64,000 nt of DNA from Metallosphaera cuprina Ar-4 (GCF_000204925.1 NC_015435.1:1629160-1693159); one strand, 5' to 3'; shown: positions 35,217-44,422, counted from the first letter of the stretch. A program made the numbers and translations. Notes: a model not told the origin generated them from the letters alone.

Positions 35217-35535
35217 GTCTCATCTCTCTCCTCAATGTCTGTACATCTTCAGATGTTAATGTGACTGCAATCCTTTTAAGAACTTCTCCCCTCTCGTTCA
35301 CAAAGAGAATAATAACACGATTGGTCCTCTCTAACACATTAAGAAAGTCTCTATCAATGAAGTGCTCTACATAAAGAGAGTTTTCTTCGTCATCAAGAAT
35401 TATGTGTCTAAGGAGGACGTTATTGTCCTCTCTATCCACCTCAACCAAGATTTCTGGATCATCTTTGATAGGAACGTCCTCACTTAAACAAACTACTTGA
35501 TTTCCTTCATATGGCTTACACGTACCTCTTATCAT
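35203..35535 (-). CDS. Unknown protein upstream of mazG-tmcA
   Basis: About 110 residues rich in acidic amino acids (DDPEILVEVDREDNNVLL, DDEENSLYVEHFID). No family recognised. The frame is open further upstream, to 35664, but that part overlaps the divergent gamma-glutamyltransferase gene and its ribosome-binding site, so it is unlikely. I favour the ATG at 35535; a GTG at 35565 is possible. It overlaps mazG by 14 bases and is probably the first gene of the mazG-tmcA operon. Confidence 0.62.
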   Translation of the reverse strand: MIRGTCKPYEGNQVVCLSEDVPIKDDPEILVEVDREDNNVLLRHIILDDEENSLYVEHFIDRDFLNVLERTNRVIILFVNERGEVLKRIAVTLTSEDVQTLRREMRLGIE

Positions 35536-35607
35536 GGTCTTGAGGAAATCGTTAGATATTTGCACAAGATATCTAAAGTTTATTTTCCGTCTTGATATTA
35601 AGGAGAT

Positions 35608-37035
35608 ATGCCAGCGGCCGCGGGTAAAAAAATAGTAGCTTCTCAAAACTATGTCGCAAGTCATGTAGGTGCTAAAATCTTAGAGGAGGGAGGAAACGCG
35701 TTTGATGCAGCTATAGCAATAAGCGCAGTCCTCTCCGTGGTTGTTCCTCACACCAGTGGGCTGGGGGGAGACGGTCTCCTAATTGCGAGAACTCCAGAAG
35801 GGCTCTTGAGTTTCAATTCGACAGGATGGGCGCCAAAGAACATCGGAAGTGATAGGATAGAGAAGAGGAGCCCTAGGTCAATAGTAGTCCCTGGTTTGGT
35901 TGACCTTTGGAGAATGATAGAGGACTACACCACGATGGATTTGAGGAAATTATTAGATCCTGCTATAAACCTAGCTGTAAACGGGTTTTACGTAGGGAGA
36001 GCCCTACATCATGCTATCGTTAGTTCGGAAAAACTTAGTCCTGAATGGCAGCAATTATACGGAGATAAGAGGTTCGGAGACTTGATAAAGACTAGAGGCC
36101 TTGCTGAGGTGCTTAAAAAGATAGCTAGAGATCCTAGATCGTTCTATGAAGGTGAACTAGCTGAAGAGTTAGTTAAAGGACTAAGGGAGAAGGGATCGCC
36201 GATGGAATTGGAAGACTTTAGTCAGTTCAAAGCAGAGAAGGTTAACTTACTGAAGACTGATTACAAGGACTACACGGTTTACGAATTCCCTCCTAACACT
36301 CAGGGAATTACAACTTTGGAGATATTGAAAATGGTGGATATGACAGATATAAACAAGTTACCTTATAACGACGTTAGAAGGATAAACGAGCACGTTAGGA
36401 TATCCTCCCTTGCCTATGAAGATAGAGATCAGTACGTAGCCGACCCAAAGTACTATCCTGTTCCGCATTTCCTGTTGGAAAAGAGCTTCCTAACGCAAAG
36501 GTTAATGGATGTTGGAATGGAGGCAAAGGTTAAACCAGATGGCGACACGACGTTCTTTGTAGTAGCTGATGAAGAGAATAAAATTGGAATGATACAGAGC
36601 GTTTTTCAGTCATTTGGATCTGGGATAATGGTCAAGGACATAGTTTTTAACAACAGGGGAGATAACTTCACAGAAGGTAGAAATAAGCCAGAAGGTAGGA
36701 AGAGACCCTTACATACCCTGTCTATACTTTACGCTGAGGGCAGAGATGAAGAGATCATTATAGGATGTGCAGGGGCTGATCTGAGGCCTCAAATTCACTC
36801 TGAGGTTTTTGAATACTACGTCGATTACATGATGGAAATAGATGAAGCGGTTAACGCTCCCAGGTTCATGTTCACTGGTAACAAAGTGATAGCCGAGAGT
36901 AGACTAGGTACACCATCTACTAAACTGGAGCCTTTCTCTCCCCAAGTGGGTATAGTCCAAGCATTGAAGAGCAAGAAAGGAATGCATATAGGAGCGGCAG
37001 ATCCTAGAAGTGAGGGGACCGCGATACCAGTTTGA
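35608..37035 (+). CDS. ggt: Gamma-glutamyltransferase-family protein
   Basis: A 475-residue Ntn-hydrolase of the gamma-glutamyltransferase family. Seen: EEGGNAFDAAIAISAVLSVV, PHTSGLGGDGLLI, the autoprocessing/nucleophile site DGDTTFFVVADEENKIGMIQS (Thr314, first of TT) and FGSGIMVKDIVFNNRG. AAGGAG precedes the ATG by three bases. Sulfolobales are not known to use glutathione, so the natural donor is unclear; related enzymes act on other gamma-glutamyl or acyl amides. No signal peptide is visible, unlike bacterial periplasmic GGT, so it is probably cytoplasmic. Confidence 0.9.
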   Translation: MPAAAGKKIVASQNYVASHVGAKILEEGGNAFDAAIAISAVLSVVVPHTSGLGGDGLLIARTPEGLLSFNSTGWAPKNIGSDRIEKRSPRSIVVPGLVDLWRMIEDYTTMDLRKLLDPAINLAVNGFYVGRALHHAIVSSEKLSPEWQQLYGDKRFGDLIKTRGLAEVLKKIARDPRSFYEGELAEELVKGLREKGSPMELEDFSQFKAEKVNLLKTDYKDYTVYEFPPNTQGITTLEILKMVDMTDINKLPYNDVRRINEHVRISSLAYEDRDQYVADPKYYPVPHFLLEKSFLTQRLMDVGMEAKVKPDGDTTFFVVADEENKIGMIQSVFQSFGSGIMVKDIVFNNRGDNFTEGRNKPEGRKRPLHTLSILYAEGRDEEIIIGCAGADLRPQIHSEVFEYYVDYMMEIDEAVNAPRFMFTGNKVIAESRLGTPSTKLEPFSPQVGIVQALKSKKGMHIGAADPRSEGTAIPV

Positions 37036-37185
37036 TTATGAGCATCTTTAAATTAGTCTTTTACCGACAATATAACAGATCTTACGATACTACATAGGGT
37101 GATGACTCAGGTATTTTAAACTATCGATTAAACGATATCTTGAAAATCTTTTTATTCCCCCTTCCATAATAACTATTTGATATCT

Positions 37186-38145
37186 ATGAACATTATATCA
37201 ATTAAGCTTAAACTCGGGATGATTCTATTAAGTCTAGCCGTTTTTGTCGCCGGATTCGCTCTTGTGTATGGCGTACTAGGTTACTTCTATGGATCGTTTG
37301 CTCCTTTCGTTATAGTCGCGTCTCTAATTTTTGTTGCTCTTCTTAATATAATTCAATGGTTAATCGGACCTTATTTAATTAACGCTATGTATAGAGCTAA
37401 GGAGGTAACACCTGATGACCCTAATTACGGCTGGTTAGTTAATCTAGTAAATGAGGTGGCGCTATATAACAAGCTATCAACACCAAAAGTTTACATAGCT
37501 GATGTCTCCTTCCCTAACGCGTTCGCTTACGGAAGTCCAATAGCTGGAAAAAGAGTGACAATAACTCTACCATTATTGAGAATATTAAACAAGGATGAGA
37601 TAAAAGCGGTATTAGGACATGAGCTAGGCCATCTGAAACATAGAGATGTAGAGCTTCTGCTAGCTATAGGCCTTATTCCGGCACTGATATACTGGATAGG
37701 TTATTCGCTGATGTGGAGTGGAATTTTTGGCGGAGGAGGTCAGAGGAACTCCTCGCTTTACGCTTGGATAATAGGAATAGCACTTTTACTAGTCAGTTTC
37801 GTGTTCCAATTCCTCATGCTGGGTATCAATAGAATGAGGGAATCATACGCTGATCTTAACTCCGCAAAGACTATACCTAATGGAGCGGAAAACCTTCAGA
37901 GAGCTTTAGCTAAGATAACGCTCACTGTAGATCCGAGAGCTCTCGAGAAGTATAAGGACAAGAACAACGTCATGAAGATGTTATTCTTTGCATCTTCGCC
38001 TCAGGAAGACGTTTATGGTAATGTGGATGAGCTAATCGAACACTGGAAAAATGAAAAGGTTCCATGGTATGCGGATATAGTAAGTGATCATCCACATCCT
38101 GCCAAGAGAATTCAGATGTTGGAGAAGCTGAAGTATCAGGTTTGA
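37186..38145 (+). CDS. htpX: HtpX-type membrane zinc protease
   Basis: A 319-residue (from the ATG at 37186) M48 metalloprotease. Seen: two N-terminal membrane segments (10-33, 40-62), the zinc motif HELGH at 145-149 within LGHELGHLKHRD, two further membrane segments, and RESYADLNSAK with the third zinc ligand Glu. It degrades damaged membrane proteins in related organisms. An upstream TTG (37177) is possible; a TATA-like TTTTTATT is about 25 bases before it and 34 before the ATG. Confidence 0.93.
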   Translation: MNIISIKLKLGMILLSLAVFVAGFALVYGVLGYFYGSFAPFVIVASLIFVALLNIIQWLIGPYLINAMYRAKEVTPDDPNYGWLVNLVNEVALYNKLSTPKVYIADVSFPNAFAYGSPIAGKRVTITLPLLRILNKDEIKAVLGHELGHLKHRDVELLLAIGLIPALIYWIGYSLMWSGIFGGGGQRNSSLYAWIIGIALLLVSFVFQFLMLGINRMRESYADLNSAKTIPNGAENLQRALAKITLTVDPRALEKYKDKNNVMKMLFFASSPQEDVYGNVDELIEHWKNEKVPWYADIVSDHPHPAKRIQMLEKLKYQV

Positions 38146-38192
38146 TCCTTCTTTCAAGCAAGGCTTTTAGGCTAGTGTGAATAACGCACTGT

Positions 38193-39347
38193 ATGAGAGT
38201 TTTAATATTAGGTATAGATGGTTACATTGGATGGGCCTTAGCTTTACGACTTCTGGCTAAAGGACATGAGGTGGCTGGGATAGATAACCTCTCTACGAGG
38301 AGATTTTCAGAGGAAGTTGGATCGGATTCGGCTTTTCCCCTGCCATCTCCTAAGGATAGAGTTAACGCAGTGAAAAAGAAATTGGACGCCAGTCTTGACT
38401 TCATCGTAGGTGATGCTAAGGATAAAAAATTACTTGAAGACACTATTTCAAAATTCAAACCGGATGTAGTTGTACATTTCGCAGAACAGAGATCGGCCCC
38501 ATTTTCTATGAGAGACTATAACCACGCCTGGTACACGCTGGAGAACAACCTGAAATCAACATTAAGTTTACTTTACGCAGTGAGTGAAATAGATCCTTCA
38601 ATACACATCCTAAAGATGGGAACTATGGGAGAGTATGGCACGCCTAACTTCGACATTCCAGAATCCGCTTTCGTTAGAGCCGTCATAAACGGAAAAGAGG
38701 ACATTATACCAACACCTAAATGGGGTGGCTCTTACTATCACTGGAGTAAGATCTTTGACACTTACCTTATTATGTTTAAGGGAATGTTATCCAGTTTAAC
38801 TGTTACCGATATAATGCAAGGTCCTGTTTACGGAACGAAGACGGAGGAAATCATTGATGAGGAACTGAGAACTAGATTCGATTTCGACGAGACCTGGGGT
38901 ACAGTTATAAACAGATATTGCGTTGAGGCGTTACTTGGCCTTCCCATAACGCCTTATGGAAAAGGAAAGCAAACTAGAGGGTTCATATCGTTAGAAGACA
39001 GCGTTGAGGCGTTGAGGCTTTTAATAGAGAACCCACCTAAACAGGGAGAATATAGGGTTGTTAATCAGTTTGCAGAGATTTTCAATGTATATGAGCTGGC
39101 CCAGATAGTCAAGAATGCAGCTGTAGAGCTAGGCCTTAAAACCGAGATAAGAAGCGTAGAAAACCCTAGAATTGAGAAAGAGGAACACTATTACAATCCC
39201 GAAATAAAGATTCTTCCATCGCTTGGATTTAGGCCCAGGAAAGACGTTAGAGGAGAGGTCAAGATAATGATAAAAGATTTGATCCCTTATAAGGAGAGAT
39301 TAGAGAGATTCAAGCACGTAATAATGCCCAAAACTAGGTGGAGATAA
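38193..39347 (+). CDS. agl3: UDP-sulfoquinovose synthase (Agl3/SQD1-like)
   Basis: A 384-residue extended short-chain dehydrogenase. Seen: NAD-binding GIDGYIG (7-13), HFAEQRSAPFSM, KMGTMGEYGTPN (catalytic Thr144, Glu147), and YxxxK at Tyr182/Lys186 in YYHWSKIFD. HFAEQRSAPFSM and MGEYGTPN are hallmarks of SQD1-type UDP-sulfoquinovose synthases, which make the sulfosugar of Sulfolobus N-glycans. It is followed by a nucleotidyltransferase, a CBS protein and a flippase-like gene. The TATA-like GCTTTTAGG is about 27 bases before the ATG. Confidence 0.92.
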   Translation: MRVLILGIDGYIGWALALRLLAKGHEVAGIDNLSTRRFSEEVGSDSAFPLPSPKDRVNAVKKKLDASLDFIVGDAKDKKLLEDTISKFKPDVVVHFAEQRSAPFSMRDYNHAWYTLENNLKSTLSLLYAVSEIDPSIHILKMGTMGEYGTPNFDIPESAFVRAVINGKEDIIPTPKWGGSYYHWSKIFDTYLIMFKGMLSSLTVTDIMQGPVYGTKTEEIIDEELRTRFDFDETWGTVINRYCVEALLGLPITPYGKGKQTRGFISLEDSVEALRLLIENPPKQGEYRVVNQFAEIFNVYELAQIVKNAAVELGLKTEIRSVENPRIEKEEHYYNPEIKILPSLGFRPRKDVRGEVKIMIKDLIPYKERLERFKHVIMPKTRWR

Positions 39348-39475
39348 ATCTTAAAACAGATTTTAGATCTGAATCTTTGATTTATCAATAAGATAGATGA
39401 TACACAAAAATTTCAGGTTCTAGCAGACTAATAATTACAGAATAATTTAAATTACATCGTCCCATAACTTCTCTT

Positions 39476-40243
39476 ATGAAAGTCAACAAAGCCGTTATCA
39501 CAGCAGCAGGAAAAGGGAGTAGAATGAAATACATCACTTCAGTGTTGCCAAAAGCTCTACTTCCTCTTTTTAAAAAGGAAGATGGTAAGTTCGTTATGCG
39601 CCCAGTAATAGATCTAATACTAGATTCCCTTGAAGCGATAGGAGTGAACAAGCAGTGCATAGTTGTCGGTAACCAAGGTAAATTGCTCATTGACTATCTT
39701 TCAGAAAGAGGGATCACTTTCGTTACACAGAACGTTCCCAGAGGGTTTGGAGACGCCGTGTTGAGAGCCAAAGATTTCGTCTCAAACGATCCGTTTGTTG
39801 TTCACGCAGATGACGGTGTACTCACAGGAGGCTATGTTGAAGCTGCGAAGGTCTTTGAGGAGAACGAACCTGAGGCTGTACTCCTTGTAAGGAGAGTTTT
39901 AAACCCACAAAGATACGGTATCGTTAAGGCTAAAGAAAATGGTGAAGTAATGGGACACAAGCTCCTCAAAGTCGAGGAGGCAGAGGAGAAGCCCAAATTT
40001 CCCAAATCTGATCTTGGGATATCAGCAGTTTACATTTTTAGTAGTAAGATCATTAAGGCGTTAGAGGAAGTAGAAGTAAAGGAGGGTGAGCTAGAGCTAA
40101 CTTACGGTATATCAAACCTCATTAATCAAGGAGGAGAAGTCTACGCTATACTTCTTGAGAGCGAGAGATGGCTTAACGTCGGCGATCCAGATAACTATTT
40201 TAAAGCTTTAGAGTTCACATACGGAAAAGTCCAAAAGCATTAA
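39476..40243 (+). CDS. UTP-glucose-1-phosphate uridylyltransferase-like nucleotidyltransferase
   Basis: A 255-residue sugar-1-phosphate nucleotidyltransferase. Seen: KAVITAAGKGSRMKYITSVLPKALLPLF (nucleotide loop GKGSR and PKALLP), VHADDGVL, and ERWLNVGDPDNYFKALEF near the end. The form without an N-terminal extension and with VGDPDNY resembles GalU. UDP-glucose made here would feed the neighbouring UDP-sulfoquinovose synthase. A TATA box (AATTTAAATT, 39444-39453) lies 28 bases before the ATG. Confidence 0.9.
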   Translation: MKVNKAVITAAGKGSRMKYITSVLPKALLPLFKKEDGKFVMRPVIDLILDSLEAIGVNKQCIVVGNQGKLLIDYLSERGITFVTQNVPRGFGDAVLRAKDFVSNDPFVVHADDGVLTGGYVEAAKVFEENEPEAVLLVRRVLNPQRYGIVKAKENGEVMGHKLLKVEEAEEKPKFPKSDLGISAVYIFSSKIIKALEEVEVKEGELELTYGISNLINQGGEVYAILLESERWLNVGDPDNYFKALEFTYGKVQKH

Positions 40244-40253
40244 TTTTAAAATT
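40242..40253 (+). promoter_or_regulatory. TATA box deciding the start of the second CBS gene
   Basis: An ATTTTAAAATTA element centred about 27 bases before the ATG at 40274. An in-frame TTG at 40259 is too close to it to be the start of a leaderless transcript. Confidence 0.5.
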
Positions 40254-40273
40254 ATAACTTGTTTATATCACTC

Positions 40274-40660
40274 ATGGAAGAAATAGTAAAAGATTACATG
40301 AAAACAGACGTAGTTTCAATGGAGAAAAACGTCACTTTAAGGGAGGTAACAAAAATGATGACAATGAAAAACGTTGGTTCAATAATAGTTACCGAATCTG
40401 GTAAACCAATAGGGATTATTACAGAGAGGGACGTAGTGAGAGCTATAGGAAACGATAAGAGCCTTGACGAGAAGGCAGGAGTTATAATGACGTCCTCTCT
40501 TATTACGGTTAGAGAGGATTCTCCCATAACTGGGGCACTAAGTTTAATGCGTACATATAACATAAGACATTTACCTGTGGTAAACCAGGAAGGTAAATTG
40601 ACTGGGATAATTTCTATTAGGGATATAGCGAGAGCTCTAGATGACATGTTCGAATCTTAG
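40274..40660 (+). CDS. Tandem CBS-domain protein
   Basis: A 128-residue protein consisting of two CBS motifs (VREVTKMMTMKNVGSIIV style repeat with GIITERDVV, and LMRTYNIRHLPVV with GIISIRDIA). Probably binds adenine nucleotides. It sits between the nucleotidyltransferase and the flippase gene. It is related to, but clearly different from, the CBS protein at 595-1020. The leaderless ATG is chosen on promoter spacing. Confidence 0.88.
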   Translation: MEEIVKDYMKTDVVSMEKNVTLREVTKMMTMKNVGSIIVTESGKPIGIITERDVVRAIGNDKSLDEKAGVIMTSSLITVREDSPITGALSLMRTYNIRHLPVVNQEGKLTGIISIRDIARALDDMFES

Positions 40661-40704
40661 TTACGGAAAAACCTTATTATTTCAAGGCTCTTTGCGTCAG
40701 TAAG

Positions 40705-42204
40705 GTGCATTGGGTGAGTAAGGGAAAACCGGGTCTAGTGAGGGTAGGGCTTTTCAACCTCGCGCTTAGGTTACTAGCTTCCCCAATTTCATTCCTCTTC
40801 TCCTTAGTCGTCGCTAGATATTTGTCTATAATTTCGGTTGAGACTTTCGGTGCTTGGCAGTTTATTTTCGTAATAATTACAGGATATTTTACAATCCCAA
40901 GCAATCTTTTATCTTCAATTACCTCTAGGTACACTGCCGAAGGTAAACCTGTAGGAGGCATCGTTATAATAAATATGATAATTTCATTATTTAGTCTGGT
41001 CATCTACATAGCGTTAACCCCCTTCCTGGTTAGCATATCTCATTACAATGAGCCTTTCTATTTCTATTTAGGATCTCTACTTATCCTTATGATGTACACC
41101 CTAAACGCTTTTAATTCCATTTCTCAAGGCAGAAGTCCAAGAGTTAACACCATAGCTTCGCTGATTTTCCAATCAGTTAGACTCGGTGTAGCGTTATACG
41201 GCCTGATTATCCTTAGACTATCCATAGAAGCTGTGATATTGGCTTATGTGTTAGGTTATGTGGCACAAATGGCAATTAACGCCTTTTTCGTTAATGCTAA
41301 TTTAAAGATAGACTTTCATGTAGCTTTCAGCGCCTTAAGAAAAGCTGTGGTGTTTATTATACCTTACGTTCAGTATATCCTTGAAGCTACCCTCACCTGG
41401 GTCGCGGTACTGCTTGTCAGAAACACTGTCCCAATATCTTACTTTGAGTCTGCACTAATAATATCTAACCTAATAGCCTGGTCAACATCTTCTTACAGCG
41501 GATTAATACTGAAGTTAAGCGAAAGTAAAGACCCTTCCCTTATTGAGACTTCCATAAAGTTGTTTTCGCTATCAGGGTCTTTCTTTCTTCTGCTAGCGCT
41601 TACGGATGGATTGCCTTTACTCTTCGTTCTTAGGCCAGAATACACAGCAGCATACTCTGCACTTATCATACTTTCGGTTTCAAACCTCTTGAGGGGATAC
41701 TTTCAATTATTTTATACTAGCGTATACATGAAGGACCAAACCTTAGATACCGAATCTAGAGAAGAACTAAAGGGGGCATTAGCTAAACTTTCAAAACAAA
41801 ACGCTGTTCTCTCTTCCCTGGGGGTAGGAGCGTCTATCTTAGTTATGGTAGCCCTATCGGTATTGCACATCTATGATCCCGTTTCATATTCTCTAGCTAT
41901 AAGCTCTGGATTACTCATAAATTCAATTCTTATATTAATATCATCATTTAAAAGTTCAAAGGAACTGTACACGTTTAGGATTCCAAAGGCAGACTCCTTC
42001 GTTCCTCCCCTGTCCTCTATTATCATAGGCCTTGCCTTTTCCCTGTACCCTGTAACACCCATACACGGAGCGAACTTGATTCATGACTTCATGATAATGT
42101 TTTACAGAGCTGTTATAGCCTTAATACCGTTCGTAACCATAAACCTTGCCTTCACTGGATACACCAGGCAACTATTAAGAAAAGGATTAGAAATTTTAAC
42201 CTAA
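40705..42204 (+). CDS. Polysaccharide/lipid-linked oligosaccharide flippase-like protein
   Basis: A 499-residue membrane protein with about 12-14 hydrophobic segments and the start pattern FNLALRLLASPISFLFSLVVARYLSI of the MATE/Wzx (MVF) flippases. No ATP-binding motif. In archaea such proteins are candidates for moving lipid-linked glycans outward for N-glycosylation, and the upstream agl3 supports that role. Starts with GTG, about 28 bases after an ACCTTATTAT promoter box; a second GTG three codons later is possible. Confidence 0.82.
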   Translation: MHWVSKGKPGLVRVGLFNLALRLLASPISFLFSLVVARYLSIISVETFGAWQFIFVIITGYFTIPSNLLSSITSRYTAEGKPVGGIVIINMIISLFSLVIYIALTPFLVSISHYNEPFYFYLGSLLILMMYTLNAFNSISQGRSPRVNTIASLIFQSVRLGVALYGLIILRLSIEAVILAYVLGYVAQMAINAFFVNANLKIDFHVAFSALRKAVVFIIPYVQYILEATLTWVAVLLVRNTVPISYFESALIISNLIAWSTSSYSGLILKLSESKDPSLIETSIKLFSLSGSFFLLLALTDGLPLLFVLRPEYTAAYSALIILSVSNLLRGYFQLFYTSVYMKDQTLDTESREELKGALAKLSKQNAVLSSLGVGASILVMVALSVLHIYDPVSYSLAISSGLLINSILILISSFKSSKELYTFRIPKADSFVPPLSSIIIGLAFSLYPVTPIHGANLIHDFMIMFYRAVIALIPFVTINLAFTGYTRQLLRKGLEILT

Positions 42205-42412
42205 TTATCTATACATTTTTAATTTATAATGAGGATATGATAAGTTATTTATTGCATCCTAAAACTTTACGAAAATTGTTCGAAAGTATCTAAAACTCCA
42301 GAATAGAAACGTAAATGTAGGGCTAGAACTGTAAGAGAAAGCCTTCATTGCAAATTCTACGCCTTAGGGTTTTCAGGTAAAAATTAAAGTTTCCTATTCA
42401 TCAACCTCTAAT

Positions 42413-43237
42413 ATGACTGGTTTAGATATAAGACTTAAGAGATTGTTCTCTAGAGGAAAGGTCTTTGTAGTTGCCTTGGACCACGGACTTGTAATGGGGC
42501 CTTTGAAGGGAATCGAGAACGTTGTAAGCGTAGTGAAAAAGATGGGTAACTACCCTGATGCACTCCAAATGACTCCTGCAATGCTTAGGGTAGTGGAGGA
42601 GAACTTTTACTCCAGAAACTCACCTATGCTTATCGCAAGGCTCGACACGGCTAATGTGTGGAGAGACGCCAGAAAATATGACCAAGGATACTACTCCATG
42701 GTTTATGAAGTAAAGGAGGCAGTAAGAGCTGGCGCAGACGCTGTAGTTACTTACCTTGTTGTAGGATATGGCGACGATAGGATAGAAGGTTATAACCTTG
42801 AGCAACTGGCTAAAGCGAGAAGGGAAGCTGAAGATTACGGATTACCGTTCATAATAGAACCCTTATTTGTAAGGAAGGAGATATCAGACTCTGTAAAGGA
42901 CACTACCGCCGTAAAATACGTTTCTAGGCTAGCCTCGGAAATAGGTCCGGATCTATTAAAGGTGGATTATAGTGGAGACAAAAATGGGTTTGCTTCAGTG
43001 GTTGAAGCTTCTTTCTCACCTATTCTCATTAGAGGGGGACCCAAGACATCTAACGACTTAGACTTCTTGAAGATGCTAAGAGATGCAATGGACTCTGGAG
43101 CTAGCGGGATTACGGTTGGAAGAAACCTATGGCAATCTCAAGATCCTAACCTAATGGCTCAGGCAATATCTAAGGTCGTTCATGAGAGCGTTCCTCCAGA
43201 GGAAGCAGTAAAGGTAATTCAAAAGGTAAATTCATAA
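42413..43237 (+). CDS. DhnA/LsrF-type class I aldolase
   Basis: A 274-residue Schiff-base aldolase of the DhnA family. Seen: ALDHG at 21-25 (phosphate/carbonyl handling), LDTANVWRD, LLKVDYSGD with the likely Schiff-base Lys183, and the phosphate-binding loops IRGGPK and ITVGRNLWQS. Candidates are fructose-1,6-bisphosphate aldolase or the ADH synthase of the alternative aromatic route. Because thermophilic archaea usually rely on the fused FBP aldolase/phosphatase, I leave the substrate open. A TATA box (AAATTAAAG) is 28 bases before the ATG. Confidence 0.87.
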   Translation: MTGLDIRLKRLFSRGKVFVVALDHGLVMGPLKGIENVVSVVKKMGNYPDALQMTPAMLRVVEENFYSRNSPMLIARLDTANVWRDARKYDQGYYSMVYEVKEAVRAGADAVVTYLVVGYGDDRIEGYNLEQLAKARREAEDYGLPFIIEPLFVRKEISDSVKDTTAVKYVSRLASEIGPDLLKVDYSGDKNGFASVVEASFSPILIRGGPKTSNDLDFLKMLRDAMDSGASGITVGRNLWQSQDPNLMAQAISKVVHESVPPEEAVKVIQKVNS

Positions 43238-43322
43238 GATAGAAATATCCATATCCTTATTTTATCTATAAGAGTTCAATTACTAGTAAGGTAACTTTAA
43301 AAGATGTCTTTCAAATATAGCC

Positions 43323-43964
43323 TTGGCGGATAGGGTGGAACCTCCATCATCCCTTAATCTCCCCTTAAGTCTCAAGACCATGTACGATATAGCAGAATTC
43401 ATTATTAGATCCGTAGAATTAATAAGTCCTGAACAAACAGAAAAAATGATAGACACATTAGAACAATTCTATGAAAGGAAGGATGGAAAAGTTTTAGTCA
43501 TGGGGGCTGGAAGGAGCGGATTAGTTGGTAGAGCTTTCGCAATGAGGCTCCTTCATTTAGGATATAACGCTTACGTTTTAGGGGAAACCATTGTGCCAGC
43601 AATTAGAGAGAACGATTTAGCTATTGCAATATCGGGCTCAGGAAGGACTAAACTAATAGTTACTGCAGCTGAAGCTGCGAGAGACGCAAAAGCTCGTCTT
43701 ATTGCCCTAACGAGTTATCAGGATAGTCCTTTAGGAAAACTAGCAGATGTGGTAGTTGAAATACCTGGAAGAACTAAATATTCACAAAATGAGGACTACT
43801 TCGCTAGACAGATATTAGGCATAACTGAACCGTTAGCTCCTTTAGGTACTCTCTTTGAGGACACGACTCAAGTGTTCCTTGATGGCGTAGTGGCAGAGCT
43901 AATGGTAAGACTGAAGAAAACAGAGGAGGACCTTAGGCTAGTTCACGCCAACATTGAACTCTAA
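43323..43964 (+). CDS. hxlB: 6-phospho-3-hexuloisomerase (SIS domain)
   Basis: A 213-residue SIS-domain isomerase that interconverts 3-hexulose-6-phosphate and fructose-6-phosphate. Seen: [20 protein letters not shown] and [20 protein letters not shown], together with [20 protein letters not shown], as in archaeal PHI. With the synthase at 51866-52549 it forms the reversed ribulose-monophosphate route that archaea use to make pentoses. The start is TTG, 24-25 bases after CTTTAAAAGA; an ATG at 43380 would cut conserved residues. Confidence 0.9.
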   Translation: MADRVEPPSSLNLPLSLKTMYDIAEFIIRSVELISPEQTEKMIDTLEQFYERKDGKVLVMGAGRSGLVGRAFAMRLLHLGYNAYVLGETIVPAIRENDLAIAISGSGRTKLIVTAAEAARDAKARLIALTSYQDSPLGKLADVVVEIPGRTKYSQNEDYFARQILGITEPLAPLGTLFEDTTQVFLDGVVAELMVRLKKTEEDLRLVHANIEL

Positions 43965-44020
43965 CAATTCGTCACTAATACCTTATTAATGTATAATTTC
44001 AAAACCAAACCAAGTAACTT

Positions 44021-44067
44021 AACGCTATAATTTGATAGATTAAATCATAGCGTTCGTGCGATGAACG
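44021..44067. other. Adjacent hairpins beside tRNA-Val
   Basis: AACGCTAT (44021-44028) is complementary to ATAGCGTT (44047-44054) with an 18-base loop, and CGTTC/GAACG (44051-44067) can form a competing 5-bp stem. The segment lies just downstream of the tRNA 3' end on the minus strand. It may mark the end of the tRNA transcript or a small structured RNA; no known family is recognised. Confidence 0.35.
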
Positions 44068-44087
44068 AGCTAAAGACGCAATGTTAA

Positions 44088-44162
44088 TGGACCCGGAGGG
44101 ATTTGAACCCTCGACCTCAGCCGTGTGAGGGCTGCGTCCTAACCAGACTAGACGACGGGTCC
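44088..44162 (-). tRNA. tRNA-Val (anticodon CAC)
   Basis: A complete 75-base cloverleaf on the minus strand. Acceptor GGACCCG pairs with CGGGTCC, followed by discriminator A; CCA is not encoded. D-arm GTC...GAC, anticodon stem CAGCC/GGCTG with loop CTCACAC giving CAC, and T-arm GAGGG-TTCAAAT-CCCTC. No intron. It reads GUG valine codons. A TATA box lies 27 bases upstream. Confidence 0.97.
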
Positions 44163-44183
44163 TGGATAACGTATATGTCCTAT

Positions 44184-44193
44184 GGATAAAAAA
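44184..44193 (-). promoter_or_regulatory. TATA box of tRNA-Val
   Basis: The minus strand reads TTTTTTATCC, centred 27 bases upstream of the mature tRNA 5' end, as usual for archaeal tRNA genes. Confidence 0.55.
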
Positions 44194-44197
44194 TTTT

Positions 44198-44422
44198 CTA
44201 AGCCACAACAAGAACCACAAAACCAGTTTTTATATCGCCAAAGTCTGGGTCAACGTCTACAGCATCTATCCTTTCTTCGCTATTTAGGTCAATCAAACTT
44301 ACCTTAAAATCTGGATAAAGCCTCTTCGCCATTTCGTACGCTCTCTGCGAGGCTGAATAATCAGTGCTATAGTAAAAAACTCCAGATGAAGCTATAATCA
44401 CCGGTCCAAAGACAGATTTCAC
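44198..44422 (-). CDS. Small protein of unknown function
   Basis: A 74-residue protein with strands at both ends (GPVIIASSGVFYYSTD; KTGFVVLVVA) and a central helix. The frame ends just upstream of the tRNA promoter. It starts with GTG. I recognise no family; it is short but shows a balanced amino acid composition, and no other gene covers this space. Confidence 0.55.
   Translation of the reverse strand: MKSVFGPVIIASSGVFYYSTDYSASQRAYEMAKRLYPDFKVSLIDLNSEERIDAVDVDPDFGDIKTGFVVLVVA

Noticed and set aside
35536-35664. N-terminal extension of the unknown protein upstream of mazG
   Set aside because: It runs over the divergent gamma-glutamyltransferase start and its AAGGAG site; the extension is rich in rare-looking aromatic/basic residues unlike the rest.
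37081-37177. Possible C/D box small RNA (GTGATGA at about 37099)
   Set aside because: No CTGA D box follows at a suitable distance and no D'/C' pair is seen.
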